Origin: Nitrospirota bacterium
Lineage (GTDB): Bacteria; Nitrospirota; Thermodesulfovibrionia; Thermodesulfovibrionales; UBA6898
DNA: 42,727 bases
Assembly: GCA_016217675.1 (NCBI GenBank)
Contig: JACRHC010000117.1
Location: 1 to 42,727 of the forward strand
Reading direction: 5' to 3'
In this document: positions 39,895-42,727 of the stretch, in pieces
How positions within the stretch are numbered: the first letter of the stretch is position 1
Layout: every line of letters starts with the position of its first letter
The notes under the pieces: model-generated
Seen by the model: only the letters and a program-made list of their open reading frames with translations
Database searches by the model: none
What the model was told of the DNA's origin: nothing
Translations under genes and position numbers: made by a program

Positions 39895-39945
39895 GGGAAG
39901 TAAGTTATCGTATTTTTAAGCTCTCCCGTTTCTTGTCTGTGTACA
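39895..39945 (-). repeat. Prophage end, regulator side (Mu left-end equivalent)
   Basis: Read on the minus strand this block starts TGTACACAGACAAGAAACGG and ends ACTTACTTCCC. It is the inverted partner of 2984-3034 with equal length, 51 bp. Just inside lies a palindrome TTCCCGG/CCGGGAA. Confidence 0.8.
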
Positions 39946-39951
39946 CAGCAA
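39946..39951. repeat. Target-site duplication, right copy (CAGCAA)
   Basis: CAGCAA follows the terminal CA of the prophage and matches 2978-2983. Confidence 0.8.
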
Positions 39952-39984
39952 ACATCGAAGCGACATAAAAAACAATGTTATAAG
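39952..39984 (+). other. attI-like site, first cassette junction
   Basis: The sequence ending AAAAAACAATGTTATAAG has the form of an integron attI core (AAACAAxGTTRRRY). GTTATAAG (39977-39984) is the exact complement of CTTATAAC, the R'' of the first cassette's own attC (40991). That is what an inserted cassette must show. Only the downstream half of attI would be here; the upstream half lies left of the prophage. Confidence 0.6.
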
Positions 39985-40038
39985 TAAAAATAGAAATTAC
40001 CAAAATCCAATCCTAATAAGAATTAATAGGAGGCCACC

Positions 40039-40971
40039 ATAGAACCCGATAAATCCAAAGAAGATGCAGAAAACACGCCAAGTGATATTCCTGCGGCTCA
40101 GGATATTACCGTAGAAAACTTGCGTTCCCAAGAAATACCACTGATAGAAAGCGAATCCGATTCCTCCGATCATAAGCACAAAACTAAGGAAGTATGTTAT
40201 TGGAAGTGGCAAGTTGCGCTGCAATTCTTCATGACAATTTTCACTGGTGGGGCCTTTCTTGCAGCCTTCATATATGCTGGTTATGCTCGTGATCAAGTTA
40301 CTCTCATGGCTAATGCTATGGGTGTTCAAAAAGATGCAGCCGTTGCCGCTCAAAAAGCTGCCGAAACCGCGAAAAAACAATTGGAGATTACTGACCGCCC
40401 GTGGGTTGGTGTAGGCTTGACTATTAAACAGAAAATTATGTTCAGCGACTGGAATAATCAAAGAGGTATCAATGTTCCACTCTCTTTTGCTCTCAAAAAT
40501 TACGGGGCTTCTCCTGCAAGAAATGTAACTATTGTCTCCCAAATCCGACCACATCCAGGCAATGCACATGCGAGAGAACTTGATGATCCTCAAAAAAAAA
40601 TGTGTATCCAAGCGAGAAAGCAAGCTATAGAAAAACCTATTAACGGAGTGACTATTTTCCCCGCTGATACTGTAATTGAAGATTCGGGTGTTGGAATCAG
40701 TGGCGGTGAAATTTATAAAACCACAGATAAAATTCTTTTCTCTGTCTTTGGCTGTATTGACTACACTTTTGCCGATGGGCAACACGGGCATACCGCTTTC
40801 AGAATGCTGCTCGGCGGTCAGCCTGAAAGAGGTCAATGGTCTGGCCTTCCTTTCCAGCTCGGGAATGATAGTGCTTACGCTAAACAATGGGAAGATACCC
40901 ATGTTCACGTTGGGACTGCTGCTTCTTATATGTTCCGCTCCGATCCCAGCGGCGGGAATTATACAGAATAA
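40039..40971 (+). CDS. Cassette 1 protein: membrane protein with large soluble domain
   Basis: AGGAGG (40029-40034) stands five bases before ATA at 40039, while no ATG occurs nearby in frame; a TTG at 40120 would leave a good ribosome site unused. I therefore propose ATA as a rare or mutated start, giving 310 residues. An acidic N-terminus leads to a membrane helix (about 58-82), a coiled part rich in Ala and Lys (EKAAETAKKQLEI type) and ITDRPWVGVGL. A beta-rich domain follows. The ITxRPWV pattern is common in uncharacterised cassette and chromosomal membrane proteins. The function is unknown. Confidence 0.6.
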   Translation: MEPDKSKEDAENTPSDIPAAQDITVENLRSQEIPLIESESDSSDHKHKTKEVCYWKWQVALQFFMTIFTGGAFLAAFIYAGYARDQVTLMANAMGVQKDAAVAAQKAAETAKKQLEITDRPWVGVGLTIKQKIMFSDWNNQRGINVPLSFALKNYGASPARNVTIVSQIRPHPGNAHARELDDPQKKMCIQARKQAIEKPINGVTIFPADTVIEDSGVGISGGEIYKTTDKILFSVFGCIDYTFADGQHGHTAFRMLLGGQPERGQWSGLPFQLGNDSAYAKQWEDTHVHVGTAASYMFRSDPSGGNYTE

Positions 40972-40990
40972 GAATACAATGAAAAGAAAA

Positions 40991-41083
40991 CTTATAACAA
41001 AAGCATCCAGCCCGACGCCGAATAACCGCTTTTTGATTTCAGTCTTTTGTCCTCGGCGGCGCGGCTGATGCACGTCGTTATGC
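40991..41083 (+). other. attC site of cassette 1
   Basis: CTTATAAC (R'') and GTTATGC (R') bracket an imperfect inverted repeat. The left arm has GCATCCAGCCCGACGCCGA and the right arm TCGGCGGCGCGGCTGATGC, with a centre ATAACCGCTTTTTGATT. This is the architecture of integron attC sites. The central stretch resembles those of the next two sites. Confidence 0.85.
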
Positions 41084-41739
41084 ACACAAATAAAATAAAA
41101 CAAGGAATAACTTTTAGCGTTATTGCCATTGCTCTTTTGGGGGTCGTGCTGTCTACCTTTGCAGAAGACAGTGGACGAATAAAGAAAGAGAATATATTAC
41201 TTCAAAAATTCAATCAACAGTCCATAAATTCAATTGGACAATACCGGTTCCCCTTAACAGTCAATTCATTTGTCAAGGATCTCGGAAAACCTGATTCAAC
41301 ATTCACAGACGACTCATCTGAAACTTGTCCTATCGGCCAAGTACATAGTTGGTGTTTAAAATCCCAAAATCTACAAGTTCTCGTTTTGGGGGACAACTAT
41401 GACCCACGAATTGACTATTCCGCAAATTGCCGTCTATTTGCAGTCGCTAAATGTAATTCAAGCAAGGAGTCTAAGTTCAAAGGACTTTGGGGTATAAAAC
41501 TTGGTGATTCTGATAAGGCTGTTAAAGAAAAACTGTTACGGCTTGCCAAGAATAACAGAAATGTCACCCTAACACAAAATAACAAACGAGCCCCTATTCA
41601 TGTATTCTTAAATGAATTTTCGATATCTCATCATCATACTCTAAAAAAAGACGGTCATTATTTCTATTTCGTAATAAATAAAGATGGCATGCTTGAGGTT
41701 ATTTTGCAGTCTGATATGGACCTATCTATAGCCTGTTGA
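41080..41739 (+). CDS. Cassette 2 protein: secreted, unknown
   Basis: The ATG at 41080 lies inside the R' core of the previous attC (GTTATGC), as happens in other tight cassettes; an upstream start would lie in the attC itself. The 219-residue protein has a Sec signal or anchor (ITFSVIAIALLGVVLSTF, about 10-27). The soluble part contains LGKPDSTFTDDSSETCPIGQ, paired Cys residues and FKGLWGIKLGDSDKAVKEKL. I do not recognise a family. Confidence 0.7.
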   Translation: MHTNKIKQGITFSVIAIALLGVVLSTFAEDSGRIKKENILLQKFNQQSINSIGQYRFPLTVNSFVKDLGKPDSTFTDDSSETCPIGQVHSWCLKSQNLQVLVLGDNYDPRIDYSANCRLFAVAKCNSSKESKFKGLWGIKLGDSDKAVKEKLLRLAKNNRNVTLTQNNKRAPIHVFLNEFSISHHHTLKKDGHYFYFVINKDGMLEVILQSDMDLSIAC

Positions 41740-41760
41740 AAATTCAATGAAATACAAAAT

Positions 41761-41848
41761 GCATAACGAATCACTCAAGCCGACCCGGATTAAACCGCTT
41801 TTGGTTGGCATAGGTCTATGGCCGGTCGGCATAGTTCAGGCGTTAAGT
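41761..41848 (+). other. attC site of cassette 2
   Basis: GCATAAC (R'') complements the GTTATGC at the start of this cassette (41077). The arms are CTCAAGCCGACC and GGTCGGCATAGTTCAG, the centre ATTAAACCGCTTTTGGTTGG, and the end GTTAAGT at 41842. The imperfect pairing with unpaired bases is typical of attC. Confidence 0.9.
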
Positions 41849-41893
41849 GCAAAACAGATGACTAATAAAGACGATAATTCAAGGCAGAAATAG

Positions 41894-42112
41894 ATGACTC
41901 GATTCAAAGAATTACAGCGAATTGAAATAGCAATTAAACATAAAAACAGAGAAGAACTGCTCTGGGGCCTTCAATACTGCCAGATGAGATTAAAAATAAT
42001 AACAATGAAATCCCATGAAAAAACCTGGCACAAGAGAATCAAGAATATCGAGGCAGCCCTAAGAGAAATAGAAGAATCAAAACACTTAACACCCGGCTCG
42101 ATCCGACCGTGA
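41894..42112 (+). CDS. Cassette 3 protein: small helical protein
   Basis: This 72-residue, highly charged, helical protein starts MTRFKELQRIEIAIKHKNRE and has a stretch SHEKTWHKRIKNIEAALREI. Its last codons lie in the attC site, as in many cassettes. It is the only frame in a 326-bp cassette. The function is unknown. Confidence 0.65.
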   Translation: MTRFKELQRIEIAIKHKNREELLWGLQYCQMRLKIITMKSHEKTWHKRIKNIEAALREIEESKHLTPGSIRP

Positions 42113-42175
42113 ATAATGCTGGTCTGGTTTTGGCTCAGGCTAGTTGCTACGGCGGCTCAGCCATTTCGTTCTGTG
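42082..42175 (+). other. attC site of cassette 3
   Basis: CACTTAAC (R'') complements GTTAAGTG at the cassette start (41842). The arms CCCGGCTCGATCCG and CGGCGGCTCAGCCATTT pair imperfectly, and GTTCTGTG ends the site at 42168-42175. Confidence 0.85.
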
Positions 42176-42186
42176 TATATAAATAG

Positions 42187-42573
42187 ATGAACAAAATAAC
42201 ACTATCAATTATCCAAGGCATTTCCGGAACGGTGGGGTTTGGCATTTTGCTTTTCTACGGATATTCATCAAAAACGGCTTTTGCTTTCATGGTTCTCCTC
42301 AGTCTTCCGTATATCTTAAGCAGGATAGCAATTAAGGAATCACAAACAATACCAACCAAAAAAGAACGACCTAAAATGACAATTTCTTCTTTGTTCACCT
42401 TCTTGGCCATTGTTTTCGGCTTTCTGGCCTGTGCGCTGGCAGTCACAAAAATAGATAAGAAATCATTTCAAACCATTATGGAAAACAAGCCATTCCTTGT
42501 CGCCTTCTATTTCTGCTTCATATCAGCACTCATAGCCGATACTGCAAATAAACCAGAAAATATAAGGCAGTGA
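42187..42573 (+). CDS. Cassette 4 protein: small integral membrane protein
   Basis: This 128-residue protein has four predicted membrane helices (about 7-27, 30-48, 68-86, 100-120) and a basic loop (TIPTKKERPK). It starts 18 bp after the attC of cassette 3. No motif points to a substrate. The function is unknown. Confidence 0.7.
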   Translation: MNKITLSIIQGISGTVGFGILLFYGYSSKTAFAFMVLLSLPYILSRIAIKESQTIPTKKERPKMTISSLFTFLAIVFGFLACALAVTKIDKKSFQTIMENKPFLVAFYFCFISALIADTANKPENIRQ

Positions 42574-42581
42574 ATAAAGGC

Positions 42582-42588
42582 CACAGAA
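42582..42588 (+). other. attC of cassette 4, R'' half interrupted
   Basis: CACAGAA is seven of the eight bases (CACAGAAC) predicted from GTTCTGTG at the start of cassette 4. The eighth base and the rest of the attC are replaced by the intron that begins here. Confidence 0.6.
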
Positions 42589-42727
42589 ATCGGGTAAGGG
42601 ACGGCGTTTAACCGTCCCTCCCCACACCACCCGGCTTGCGGGTCCGCACCGGGCGGTTCGTGGAAATCATCGGGCCGTAGCCGGATTAAATCCGAATCAA
42701 CAATGAGCACAACAATTCTCACTGAGA
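42589..42727 (-). ncRNA. 3' end of a group IIC-attC intron (domains V-VI), partial
   Basis: Read on the minus strand, a domain V-like hairpin (about 42625-42660) has a nine-pair stem ACCGCCCGG/CCGGGTGGT with CGC triad bases, a two-base bulge (AG), a four-pair upper stem TGCG/CGCA and a tetraloop. A domain VI-like stem GGGACGG/CCGTCCC follows, and the end is TTACCCGAT, a usual intron 3' end (AT). It stops exactly within the attC R'' of cassette 4, where class C introns of the attC type insert. The rest, including any reverse transcriptase gene, lies beyond the window. Confidence 0.6.

Larger units (their letters stand above)
2984..39945 (-). mobile_element. Mu-like transposable prophage (36,962 bp)
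   Basis: The element begins with TG at 2984 and ends with CA at 39945. The two terminal 51-bp blocks are inverted repeats of each other, identical at 20 of the inner 24 positions and sharing TGT and GAAA (positions 14-17) near the tips. CAGCAA flanks both sides. The content is that of a Mu-type phage: repressor and Ner, MuA transposase, MuB, Gam, gp16, Mor/C activator, Mu-type head genes and a modification methylase last. The tail genes are not Mu-like but of the long non-contractile kind. I see no frameshift in any core gene, so the phage may be inducible. Confidence 0.95.

Noticed and set aside
39744..39968. Small plus-strand frame at the right prophage end
   Set aside because: It crosses the prophage terminus and the target duplication and encodes low-complexity sequence.
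39997..41103. Long minus-strand frame of 368 codons across the first cassette
   Set aside because: It runs antisense over a plus-strand gene with a ribosome site and across an attC site, and its protein shows no recognisable domain.
42507..42722. Minus-strand 71-residue frame at the right edge
   Set aside because: It overlaps the domain V-VI-like RNA structures of the putative intron, so the open frame is incidental.

Overview
The window holds an almost intact Mu-like transposable prophage of 36,962 bp (2984-39945), inserted into a bacterial integron. The host is a Gram-negative bacterium: an ECF sigma/anti-sigma pair sits at the left edge, several proteins carry Sec signal peptides, and one ends like an outer-membrane barrel. 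The style of the dispersed palindromic repeats and the sigma/anti-sigma pair recall Nitrospirota or Desulfobacterota, but I cannot fix the taxon from the sequence alone.

Left host flank (1-2983): the end of an ECF sigma factor gene, an anti-sigma gene, and then a decayed region. That region holds two separated pieces of a tyrosine recombinase of the integron-integrase type on the minus strand. Between them lie a broken pRiA4b ORF-3-like gene and two damaged toxin-antitoxin modules.

Prophage (2984-39945): the ends begin TG and end CA, share an inverted 51-bp end block (20 of 24 matches in the inner part), and are flanked by a 6-bp direct repeat, CAGCAA. Nearly all genes lie on the minus strand and read from right to left. 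At the right a LexA-type repressor (plus strand) diverges from a Ner-like regulator. The early block follows: small regulators, MuA transposase, MuB ATPase, Gam, an HU-like protein and gp16. It ends with a Mor/C-type activator and two terminators. The late block then runs in order through lysis genes (transglycosylase, permuted NlpC-like hydrolase, holin-like protein), terminase, portal, F and G morphogenesis proteins, protease with nested scaffold, decoration and capsid proteins. After these come gp36/gp37-like proteins, tail tube, a G/GT pair made by a -1 frameshift, tape measure, distal tail and tail-tip proteins. An adenine methylase occupies the mom position at the end. The heads are Mu-like, but there is no sheath or contractile baseplate, so the particle was probably a siphovirus like the B3/D3112 group. 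Two secreted-protein genes behind the repressor look like lysogenic-conversion cargo.

Right host flank (39946-42727): an attI-like site and four gene cassettes in one orientation. The attC sites at their ends obey the R''/R' complementarity expected of true cassettes. The last attC is split by the 3' end (domains V and VI) of what looks like a group IIC-attC intron on the minus strand. Read without the prophage, the layout is intI (minus) - attI - cassettes (plus), so the prophage landed between the integrase and its cassette array.

At least eleven dispersed palindromic repeats, of the kind usually seen in host intergenic DNA, lie in the prophage. Several sit in frame inside phage genes.
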